A stretch of DNA of 64,000 nt from Rhyacichthys aspro (taxonomy: Eukaryota > Chordata > Actinopteri > Gobiiformes > Rhyacichthyidae), in the NCBI GenBank assembly GCA_036850595.1, contig CM072165.1:11108109-11172108 (forward strand), read 5' to 3'. The first letter of the stretch is position 1; each line of letters begins with the position of its first letter. Below, in pieces: positions 21,401-32,110 of the stretch. The notes beneath the pieces were generated by a model that was given only the letters and a program-made list of their open reading frames with translations, ran no database searches and was not told the origin of the DNA. Position numbers and translations under genes: made by a program.

Positions 21401-24157
21401 CAAAGTGCACTTAATAACAACATATAACTGCATTGCTGACTCATGTAATAATGTTTCAGCTAACATTCATGTTTCAAAAATGGAAAAACTCAAAAACAGA
21501 AACTAGACTAAACAAGTTAAACAACAAAACATAAAATAGTATAGTCATTGTAGCTTATTTAAATTCAATATAGACAGCCTAACTTCTACAAACCTAATAT
21601 AAGAAATGTAAGACTAATAAACTTCCAAATTAAACAAGTATGACTAGTTGAAAATCCAAGTGAACAAGGAAAAAAGTTATTAACCTTAAACGAGAAAGGT
21701 TAAATTATAGTAATAGCAGTGTTTATATGCACTAATATGAAGGCTACCCATTTTGTAACACTGGTGTGAAAAGCTAACAAAACAAAAAAATCATAAATAA
21801 AACAATATATATGATATATCCTTAACGCAACTAAAAAAATGTATAGGAGCTTAATAATATTTCTAAGACATAAAAGTACAAATAAGTTGAATAATTTAGC
21901 AACAAATAAAACAAAACTCTCCAAGCTAATGAGCACACAAGCTAAAGAAGTTGTGTGCGCAACGCTCGCAGACAGGTAGCCACACATCGCTAGCTAGGGT
22001 TAACTACATGCACACCTTGAAGTGCAATTCACATTTTTCTATTCCACTATTAGTATTAATTAAAGCAAACTTCTTATGACATAGTAAGAACTTAGCGCAC
22101 AAACTTGTGTTACCTGCTGTCCTAAATTGCCACAGAGACTTTGATTAAGGAGCACAATCTATTCCTAGTCGAGCAGATGGAAAAATATTATGTGTGTTTA
22201 CTAGCTACAGCACTTCTCCCATCGGTGCTGTTTGTGTTGGGCGAGCGTTTCTGATATTAAAAGCTCCTTTGGTTTGCCATCTGCGCACACAGCCACTCAA
22301 ACAAGACGCTTTTACCAAACAAAGCAACCACAAAGTCTCAATTAACTGAATAAAAACATGAATCATATTAGCTTCTTCATGTTTCATGCATTTATAGCTC
22401 TAAACAGAAGTGAAAGAATGTAACCCTGTGCTGACGCATCCCATTTATTAGTCTCATTGCCAAGCAGATAAAGCTGATGTATAAAGGACGTCTTCTAAAA
22501 CAGTCTCACTAGTTCACACCCCGATAAGTATGGCACATGGTTTTATATTTCTTTCACTTTAATGCAGTTTCGCTGTCTTTGTACTTCTGCTTTCATCCAC
22601 TTTCTTTTCATGCCGCAGGGTCATTGCCTTTTCCACCTACACACCGGCCAATTACTGCAGTCTGACGTTTCTGCATCCAGTTTTCAAGTCAAAGCTTCAA
22701 GTAGACTTTATCTTTACAGTAACTTCAACTGTAAACATAAACTTAATAAACAAAACAGTGTCATTCCGCATTGTGTTATGTAATAAGACAGAATCGCCGC
22801 CACAGTGACAAATGCTGTTGTTGTTATCTGTTTCCGCAGCAGCTTCAGTGAGTGATATGTTCACCGTGCATTCCCGACAGCAGTAGTGCATGCTGTTAGA
22901 GTCATTAGATGGCCTTTCAAATTAGCCACGAGAGTCCACACTCCACTGTCTGGGATACTTTAGGAGCAGGAATGTCACACAGGCCTTTAAAGGGAGAGAA
23001 GAGGGGCCGACAACCCGCCCTAAGTCATCCACTTAAATACAAACTAAACCCATCTGGGGGTGTGTCCTTGCCATATAAAAATCACAGAAATAACACTGCA
23101 GTCACAACACAATGCACCTCAGTGTTACCTGCTCAAATTATAAAACACTCAAAAGACAAATATGATCATGGACCAATGGGTAAACAAGGTCTCATATACA
23201 AGGCAATATGGCTATGACTACACTTAAGCGACACTTATTGTATTATTTATAGCATCACTATGCAACTTATAAGTATTTGCACTTACTAAAATACAGGCAA
23301 ATTCACAAGGGACTGGTAAATGTTTATATATTATCGATGTGACAAGCTGCTGACTTGTATCCACTGCATTGAAACAAGGTTTATTCTTCATGTTGCACAA
23401 TAGCAGCCATAAAACATGATTTCGAGGCAATGTATTTTGTAATGAGAAAAGTATATAATCTTGGTTTAATGTCTATTTTATTTGGGTAACTGAGGTAAAC
23501 TTAATAAGGAAAGATTAATAACATTTTAATTTAAAAACTTAGCAAAGAGAAAGTTTAGTTACTCAACTATTAACAGAGCATTATGCAAGAATATTGTATA
23601 TGACATAGGGGTATCATAATTCATCTACTGTACTGATGTATCATTTTATTACCTTTTTATTACTATCCAACTTCATCAATAGGCACTCAACCTTTCTGAA
23701 AGAAACTATAAATCAAAACATATTTTACCTTAATTATTTTGCAAACAGAAAGAATTGTATTGAATCGTGTTGTTCCATCTGGATCAGCCAAAATTGTTCT
23801 TGAATGGTATCGTAATTATAGCAAACTAAACAATTCATATCACTGTAAAAATGAGGCATTGCACCCCTAATATCAGATGCTCCTAATATTGCAGTTCCAA
23901 TCAGACAAGAAGCAACCACAAGCAACACTAACAAGTTGTCAATCAAAGCTATACATAGAAGAGCTGTCAACAGGACAGTAAATAAAGTCCCAAATCTGCT
24001 TCCAAAGCCCAGGTAAAAAAAACCCTCAAAAGCTGGCAATGATCCATGTGTAAGTTCATCTGTGAGGACCATGTTAAGTACTCCAAAGGTGCACTTGTAG
24101 AGTGTCCATTGGACTGAACTCCACTTCGTCTGTGCACCTGTCAATAAGGGGTCTTAC
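18424..24157. other. 3' part of the ank2 first intron, up to the 24.2 kb candidate exon
   Basis: 5.7 kb of AT-rich sequence with stop codons dense in all frames. One dispersed repeat lies at about 19262-19440. TTAGCTAA-type words common in percomorph fish introns recur. No gene is seen. The open frame at 23734-24144 is hydrophobic but lacks an ATG start and any family match. Confidence 0.6.
19262..19440 (+). repeat. dispersed repeat, partner of the 7.3 kb copy
   Basis: It carries GTCCACTGGCTGCTCT, ATGTTGTTCA twice and GTATAGCACCTGTCTTGTTG, matching the reverse complement of the 7257-7415 element with substitutions. Non-coding. Confidence 0.65.
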
Positions 24158-24298
24158 CAGCATCAGAGGAGGCTGCACCGGGTAATGTTCCACACAGTAG
24201 TACTCTGGAAACGCATTTTGGTCCAGGTTGGACTGGCTGGTGGCGGTCCTCAGGCCCTTGTCTGAGCCACACACCTTACACATGGCTGTGTTGCCCAT
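24158..24298 (-). CDS. candidate alternative first exon of ank2, Cys-containing N-terminus
   Basis: Seen: an ATG in a strong context (ACCATGG) opens 47 codons, MGNTAMCKVCGSDKGLRTAT through VEHYPVQPPLML. These end exactly in phase 0 at a strong donor, GTAAGACC. Phase 0 is what the common exon 5.7 kb downstream requires, and the strand is right. The tail begins Met-Gly and holds a CxxC pair at residues 7-10, so fatty acylation or metal binding are conceivable, but residue 6 is Met rather than the Ser/Thr preferred for myristoylation. The base composition is richer in GC than the surrounding intron. I do not recognise this peptide from any ankyrin isoform I know. It could be a lineage-specific first exon or a chance ORF, but phase, donor and start context together favour a real exon. 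Confidence 0.55.
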
Positions 24299-24660
24299 GG
24301 TCCACAGGCTTCAAGTCTTTCCCATCAGAAGGTAATGAATCTAAGTGGCTCTAATCACTGGGCTAATCCTCTCCGAGCCCTCTCTTCTTCTACCCTCCCC
24401 CTAAAAACCTGAGCATACATCCAAGGGGACACCCTCAGCAGTCCTGGACAGCACTCTTCGTATTAGCCCCAGAAGTCTCTTTTGCTAGCTCTTCCTCAAT
24501 GCTAATTCCCACTACCATTGACCATCATCTCCAACCCGCCCCCCACCCTACCACTGCCTCTCTACCCGGCTATTTTTACACCCACCAGCCCAGTTATGCA
24601 TGTGGAGAGCGGGGAGGGTGGTCGGCAAAGGCCAGCATGCCAAAACAGGAAGGGGGAGGG
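24299..24660 (-). promoter_or_regulatory. putative promoter region for the 24.2 kb first exon
   Basis: The 360 bases upstream of the candidate first exon are richer in G and C than the neighbouring intron. On the minus strand they carry GTAAAAATAG at 24570-24579. This fits the MEF2 core TAAAAATA and could also serve as a TATA-like element about 270 bases before the ATG. A GA-rich stretch lies at 24370-24410 and C/G-rich blocks at 24530-24560 and 24640-24660. Muscle or heart use would fit ankyrin-B biology, but this is inference from one motif. Confidence 0.3.
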
Positions 24661-25889
24661 GCCTACAACAAGTTACAGCATTACACAGATATCAATATTG
24701 CCAATCTGTGAACAGACCCAGAACATGAATGATCATAAATACAAACCAAACATCTATGACGCCAAGTATCCAACACCTTCAGCTGCAAAATCGACAGGTT
24801 TCCATGATTTAAAAAGACAGACTGAAAAAAGTGTGGGACCGACTGAACCGCTGTTAAACTTTCTGCAGGCTTTGTCAAATCCCCATACACATGTTGGTAT
24901 ATGATACAGTGGCCAGGACATGTACACCGTAGCACATCTATGAGCTACGAGGAACAGTATACAGAAGTGTTTTGACATGACCTTTTGTAAATGTCTTCAC
25001 CCAGGCGGCTAACTCACCCCTGACCTGCAGCACCTGCTTGCCAAATACGTGTCAGTGGTCCTGCAACTCCTTCGGGCACTGTTTACTAAGCTTGCTTGGT
25101 CATCAACTTGGTATTTTTATAGGTTAGATAACTTATAACATTACATCCATTAGCTCACATCTTAAAGGCTAGCAGAATTATACCACAACCACATAGGCTA
25201 ACATTCTCCCATGTGACATGTCACGGCCAGTTTACTAGGATCCTAGGCGTTTGGTTGATGCAGATATGTGTCAGCTGTAGCCCAGAGCAGAGATGCATTG
25301 ATCCTGTCAGAGCAAATGCAAATTGAAGTCACACAGACCTTTTCACAGCAGTGGGTCGGTAAACTGAGCTAAAGCTAACGTCCCTGTTCTCTGCACATAA
25401 ATTATTGGCTGTCATATTTGTTTGTACCCAGCCCCTGTGCTTTTTGTCCAGGAAGTAAATGCCTCCATTCTCTTTTAAGGACAAGCACAATGCTCTTACT
25501 GTGTAAATTATCAGCCAAACATTTCTCATTCATAGAATACATTAGCGTAGGGAGAAAACTTGTCTTTTGTCAAGGAAACCACATACAGCCTTATAGACAA
25601 GGAAGGAACATAATGTGAGTATGAGAGACTAAGGAGACAAACATAAACAATAAAATGAGGAAAATAGCTTTGAAAATTATTAAAAACCTCAAATACTGTA
25701 GGAAAGTGATGTATTAGGACACAATGTATAATTTAATCATGCATAAAACATCTAATTATTAGATTTTTAGGGAAGCAATTTGTAATTTTAGTAGAAAACA
25801 CAGGTCTTCATAATCAATAAAAATAAAGGCTATCCTCAAGTCTAAATATTTTATACATACAAATGCATCTGTTAATGATTTAAAAAGTT

Positions 25890-26000
25890 TAAGGGTGCAA
25901 ACACAGAACCCTGTGGAACACCAAATGAAATACCATTATTATTTTGAATCAACTGAGAGATTTTTGGAGTATGCAATATGGCCTCAAAGTATAAGCAGTA
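25890..26000 (-). mobile_element. LINE reverse-transcriptase fragment
   Basis: On the minus strand ISFGVPQGSVFAPLNF reproduces the conserved GVPQGSVLxPLLF motif of non-LTR reverse transcriptases. The rest of the RT is not recognisable, so it is a short dead relic. Confidence 0.5.
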
Positions 26001-28629
26001 AGAAAAGAAGGTGATTGTAAAAAACAGTGTCAGTTTCACAGTAAGTGGGGAGCAGCTGCTGGAACTAATATAACAAACACGAACCTGAATGCCCGAACCC
26101 GAGAAAATTGATGCAGTTAGAATCATTTTGCTAAATTATATAAAATACAACAAAATGAGATGATAGTCTATGATATATGCTATAAAAGAATACATATACA
26201 GGCTCAAATTGGAGATTGTTGGAACAGGGGATAATCATTGATCATAAGCTAGCAGTTACAATTCAGTTAATGTTGGTGTCTTTTGCAGTAAACTAGCATA
26301 AAAGGCTGGGTTTGTTTCGGCAAATGTAAGCCGAGAAGATTGACCCCATTCTCTTTGAAAATACCATGCTGTCCAAAGTGGTCAGGTTTCATGAGAGTAC
26401 CTAAAAAGACATATAGATCAGAGAGTTACACTTCAGGTTGTATGTTACTTTGCATATAGGCAGTAAACGTTAATGTGGCATCAGAAAATCTTATTTAATC
26501 AATGTTTTCTTGGGAAAAAGTCTACTTTGGTTCAAAACAAGCTCATAAACCTGCAGAGTGTTGCATGGAAAGGATACTATTTGACTTTGCTAGTAAACAA
26601 TTAAACAAGGCCACTTCCACGCCTTTGCTGTCCAACAGGCTTTCTAGCTTCATTAACCTTCCCTGGATCTAATTCACTTAATGTCTCCTCCAATATCTCT
26701 CTATGCCACCACCCTTATCCAATTATAGTGGCCAATGGACAAAAACCCTGCTTTGTTTATATGGCTGAAAAAAAGGGTCAAACCTGGCTATTCCTTTTTA
26801 ACTGTGAGCTCATTACCCGTATGACTTTTTATTGTTCGACCCATCCTCTTGATACAAAAAGCCCCTTCCTATGCTGACTCGTAATCCACCAGTTGGGGCA
26901 GACGTACACAACAAACCATTTAATCTGCAATCGACCATATGGCCCGCTGCAGGAGGGAGGAGGGGCACCGAGGAAGGCTATTTGTACATGTTAAAGTACT
27001 AACTGGTGGTGTGTTTACTGCAGGTGTGTGCACACTCAACTCAACATTCTTCCAGGGTACATCTCAGCCTTCAGGTTGTGTCTTAAAATATATTATTTAT
27101 GTTTTCAGCAAAGCCAGTGAGACGAATGGATTTCATAAGATCCAAGATATTTTAAATGGTGGTGTTTTGGTGTAATATAACAATGTAAAATGTTGCCATA
27201 ATCAGCAGAATTATGACAAATACACAAATACAACAAGAAAAATAAAATTAGGTTGAAGCCAGGCCCAATTAACAGCCTTGGTCTAAAAAGCAACATTGGT
27301 ATCACTTTATCAGGAAAATTGTTGATTATTTATATGAAACATAAGTTCTGTGTGTGATGTTACAGTGTGCCTCTATCCTTATCTCTCTGTGCTGCTTACT
27401 GTTTTCTACATTTGCAGGGCACAATAGTCAAGGTCCACAGCACTGAGAGTCCATAGGAGTAGAATAAACAATCCCAATTTCGTGTTGGAAGTAGTGGTGG
27501 GCTACTAGAAGTCAAGCAATTTACTTGCTTTGAAAAAACAATGCCAATTTCTACATTTGAATCACAGTGATCATTCTGGCTTTGTCGTCTTCATTTAAAA
27601 CACATCAATATTTTTCTTGGTAAATATGTTAATTTTTTCACCAAACCCAAGATTTAGTGATGTGTAACAGATCAGTTGTGAGGTCTTCTTTCTCTCCTTT
27701 TAATTATTATCGGTTTTCTTTCAATCAGTTACTGTTCTTTCTTTACTGTCAGCTAAGATTCCTCCAAAATAAAATGGTAGTTTCTACCATACTATTCTAC
27801 AAGTCTGTGTTAGACACATAGTTAAACACATTATTGGCCATTTAGAATTTGTATGATGAGGGAATACTCAGTATATCAGTCATAATTTATGTCAAAGCCT
27901 GTAGGATCCAATTATCACACAAGTGAATAGCAGAGCATGGGGTTGTATGGACCCTGGGCACTAGGTAGCAATGATAAGCTAGCAAAGATTTAACCACCGA
28001 TCAAATGATGAAAGCTCATGTACCACAGACATGTAAAACCACAGGGGCTCAGTTCTCAACATAAATCCAGGATTCTGCATTAGTGCTAAATGTTGTCTGC
28101 ACAGTTTATATAATTCTGCTTTAATCTCCATAAAAACACAAATTTAGCAACAGGGACAGTTCTCCACACTGAGTAAGCTATAGCATGCCGTGTTTGAAAA
28201 GAGAAAAGATGAATTATAGAAATGGTTGCTATGGAAACAATGCTTTTGTTAAAGGTTTATTGAAAGAGCTTTTCTTTGCTTCAAAATAAAGAGACCAGAA
28301 GAAAATGGCTTCTCTATCAGACCTTAGAAAGATGAGAAAGTGCATTTTTAGCCACTATTGTCATTTTTGATTATGCTTTGTAATTAATTCTTATTGTCTC
28401 CATTGTGTGACATTGTGGACAAAACAAATACATACAAGTGAGAAGGTGATCAAACAATTATTCAACATTTAACAGTAGCCTTATAGGTGTATTAAAATAT
28501 CCAGTAAAATCAATTTTAAATGATTGTGTAAAGCTGCTTTGCAACGTTATTAGCCTACAGGTATTTATATCTTTATAATCCATATATATGTACTTAGCTC
28601 TAAAGTTTTATAAAGTGTCATTTCAAAGG

Positions 28630-28670
28630 ACTAAACATAGAACCCTGTGGAACACCAAATGGAATTAAAT
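28630..28670 (-). mobile_element. short LINE-derived relic
   Basis: It shares GAACCCTGTGGAACACCAAA with the 25.9 kb relic, i.e. the antisense of the GVPQG motif. There is no longer similarity to judge from. Confidence 0.4.
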
Positions 28671-30630
28671 GCTTTATTGTAACTTGACTTTTGACTTTTA
28701 CATAATGCACTGTTTAGTGTCAGATTCCATTATGGGCCAGATGTTGGAGAGTTAAGCATCAGGACAGCACTGCAACCGCCCTGATGTCCAATCAGAACTG
28801 AGAGCTGGGGACGCCCTGCTGAGATCCAAGCCGCTGTGGACCAAACCGCTCCGAGGCATACACTGGGAATGTTTCAGACTGGACTGCCATCACTCTTTTT
28901 TCCTATTCTTTAAAAAGAATTAGTCTGGTGTCTGTGAGTTCAAACCTGGAATTTAAATCAATCAGAAAAACAAAGCCTTGCATATAAACAGCTCCATTGT
29001 AGATAAACATTACGATTGGTCAGACTGAACCTCTACCAACTGGAAATCGAAACATTTCAACAAAAAGATTACATATATGGCAACAATAAATGGCACATTA
29101 TCTCAATTGTACATTACCAATAATGCCTGCATGAGGTATTACATAACCCCAGTATGTACGTATATGGTATTGTTTAATGTTGTGTAATGTTAGTCAAACA
29201 TTCAATGCGCTTTAAGAGGCTCTCTGCAATCAAATAAAATGGCAAGAAACTACGGAGCCATTAATATCAGATCTTTTGCTTTCTTTCCATCTTTTTGGAA
29301 GCTGTACAGCCTTCATGCCATCTGATATGAAGCACACACAAAAGAAGAATGTGGTATTTGAACAAAGATGGTGAACCTGCTTAAAATAGCCACCCAAACA
29401 CCCACAAAGCTGTGTAAGAGGAGAGAGGGAGAATGGCTCGGAAAGAAGCATAGAAACGGGGCTAGAAGAAGTGATTGTGATGAGTCTGCACTGGTAAGGC
29501 CTGCACCTGAAAGCACTAACGCACACAGTCCCCAGGTAGTAACACTCATATCACACCTCCTGCACCACCTCAGTCTGCCTTGAGTTCAAACTGTACTCAC
29601 CAGTTTTAAATTATCACCCGCGCTCACCTTGTACGTTATTATTCAGCTGCATGTCGGCTCCATCACTCCTTAAAGTTCTCTTTTGCGTGAGAGCTAAAAT
29701 GACTTAAAGCCTTAAAACTCTGTTCAGATGCCTGCTTCCAAATTTAACACTACATTAAGTTTTGCTACAGGACAAAGGTTTCAAAGAAAGACTGATCAGA
29801 CTGTGCAGGTTAATATTATCTGCATTATACGGCGTTGCAGAGTAATAGCCACAAAATAAAAATGTAAATTGCAATGTTTGCTATTAATGAGTGACAACCT
29901 AATACTCAAGCAGTACTATGGTGTCATATGGCGCTGTGCCTTCTCAAGAAGTGGGTGAGAAGCATGTGAACAAGTACGTGTCACAACGCAGACGCAGCCT
30001 AACACCTAGTACAGCATATCTCCAGCCTTTTGCAAACTAATTGGACGGAGAATCTGAAAGTTCCAAGAAATTGGCCGGTAATTATAATGAGCAGCAACAC
30101 CCGATTGTACTTGCTTGAACTATTGCTAAAGCTTGATTTAAATGAGATGTCTAGTGTTCATTAAAAAGTATGTCCATTTTTTTTAGTTAAACAGTTTTAA
30201 AGGATTGTGAGAAAATCTGTTCCAGAGATCAAAAGTTTGGTTTAAACAGGCTGAACTGAAGAAATGTTTAATGAGCTAAAGTCGGTACATCTAGAGCAAC
30301 AGTGGCTAAATCTTAACTTCTGCCTAAAGATGTTGAGGCATATTTCGGGGATCCTTTTGCTTAAATACCCCTTAGATCTTCTGCTTCACTGAACTGGACC
30401 AGCGCAGACCAACAAAGACCACCTTAAATTCTCAGAATAACCAAACACAACAAGACTGTCAGGTCTCTAGACACTGTGTATACTCAGCTGTTGCCACTCC
30501 TTTTTTTTGGTTGTCATGGCAATACGACTAGTATCTCTCGTGAGCCAGTGCCCCATTGCACCACTGCTGCCAGATTATAAATGCTCTAATCCTGGATTTT
30601 GTCAATCCCACTACGGCAACAAGGGTAGTG

Positions 30631-30706
30631 CAGACTCCACTTGGCCATCAGTAGCCAACAATATGTGACAGAATCCACTTGGCTACTGATGGCCAAGTGG
30701 AGTCTG
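30631..30706. repeat. perfect 27-bp inverted repeat with 22-base loop
   Basis: The arms 30631-30657 and 30680-30706 are perfect reverse complements (left arm begins CAGACTCCACTTGGCCATCA). The loop starts a second dyad: CAATATGTGACA (30659-30670) pairs with TGTCACATATTG (30715-30726), outside the first hairpin. The two dyads are interleaved. Confidence 0.9.
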
Positions 30707-31350
30707 TCACATTTTGTCACATATTGCTTATTTGTATAAACCCTGCCTTCTGGTCAGCATTATAGTAAATTCATACATGGACTTTGTTGGAACTTTTCGA
30801 ACAACCCTTTTCTCATTTTATAATTTCTCCTTGAAGAAAATAGGATTAAAATGAACAAACAGGCAAACAAATAGGCAAATATTAACAAACCTTGTCCCAA
30901 GCCTGTGATCGTACGTGATCAAAGCAGGCCCTATGTTCAAACATTATGCTTCATAATCCATAGATAGACAGAGAGGAGGTGAGAGGAAGGGGGGGTTGGT
31001 CAGAGATTACACGCCTGCCGCAAACATTTCCCCCGAAATTGCATCATCCGAGTATCCAGCTGCAGCCTGAGATTAGATGTAAAAACACACAGTAGAGTGG
31101 TGTTGCCAGCAGGACAGATAAATACAGCTGTAATGTGAAGATGGGGTCAGTGGGGTTGGTGTTTAATAGCTTTTGGCCAAAAAATTCAATTAGGCTACGT
31201 TTTTATTTGAAGGAAAGTACTGATATCCAAATAGGTCTGTCATTTTTCATTTCATAATTGGATTGTGTTAATGTTACTGGCAGGTGCAGTAGCTGTATGG
31301 TAGGCTACTTGTATTCTAAATGCTAACTGTACATCCAAAACTGTATAGCA

Positions 31351-32110
31351 GGTGTTCCACAAAAGTCTGTACGTGCTGCATGTTATAACATTTGAAGAGA
31401 ACTCTAGCTGGTTCTTTATTTTTGAGACTGTAATTAGAGTACTATAGTTCTACAAGATACTGTTGTGGCTCCATTCCTGTTCATGTTCATATTCTACACT
31501 ATACATGACTCTATATTATGCCATGGTAGAAAACAGTATCTGAATATCAGAGACTGTAGTTAGCAGGATTGGAGTAATTAGCAGTACTAAAACACCTTAA
31601 GGCACCGTTATGGTCCATTCCTGTTAACATTATAGGGCTAACAACTCTGAAGTAAGTCACAGTGAGAAACAGTACCTCTAAGACTTAGATAAGCACTACT
31701 GAAGCCCCTAAAGCCACTGCTCCTTTTCCATTCCCATTGACTTTATACAAAGTAACCTTTCAATAGAACTCTGGCATGGAAACTTTATCTTTGAGACTTT
31801 AAATAGCAGCAGAGGAGTCCCACCAAACACTATTGTTGTTCCATTGCAGTTCAGTTTACACACTTCGCATGATGTCAAACTGAGGACCTGTGCAGTATCT
31901 ATTAGACTGTAATTAGCAGTACTGGGGCTCCACAAGGCATTGTTCTTGTTCCATTTCTGTTCACTTTCTACAATTTAAACTTAGGACTTAGCAGTATGTC
32001 AGACTAAGAAATGGTAATGCTGAGATTTTAATAATCATTAATGGAGTTCCACAAGGGTCAGTTCTTGCTCCTTTGTTTTTCACTTCAACTAAGTAGCAAT
32101 AATGTTGTGT
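31351..32110 (+). repeat. seven-unit degenerate tandem array carrying a LINE RT motif
   Basis: Units begin near 31351, 31444, 31587, 31701, 31814, 31924 and 32043 (spacing 93-143). Each carries a 30-base block related to the codons for GVPQGSVLAP; the last unit reads exactly that, the sixth GAPQGIVLVP and the fifth GVPPNTIVVP. Between blocks recur GACTGTAATTAGCAGTACT, CCATTCCTGTTCA and AAACAGTATCT. The block resembles the GVPQGS motif of LINE reverse transcriptases. No YADD box or longer RT domain is present. Confidence 0.6.

Noticed and set aside
23734..24144. Hydrophobic minus-strand frame of 136 codons with two membrane-like stretches
   Set aside because: Its first codon is TTG, not ATG, it follows a strong splice donor inside intron sequence, and the hydrophobic stretches match no family I know.
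29581..29650. ATG frame ending at GTGAGC near 29.6 kb as another first exon
   Set aside because: ATGCAGCTG... reaches the donor in phase 1, which cannot join the phase-0 common ank2 exon.
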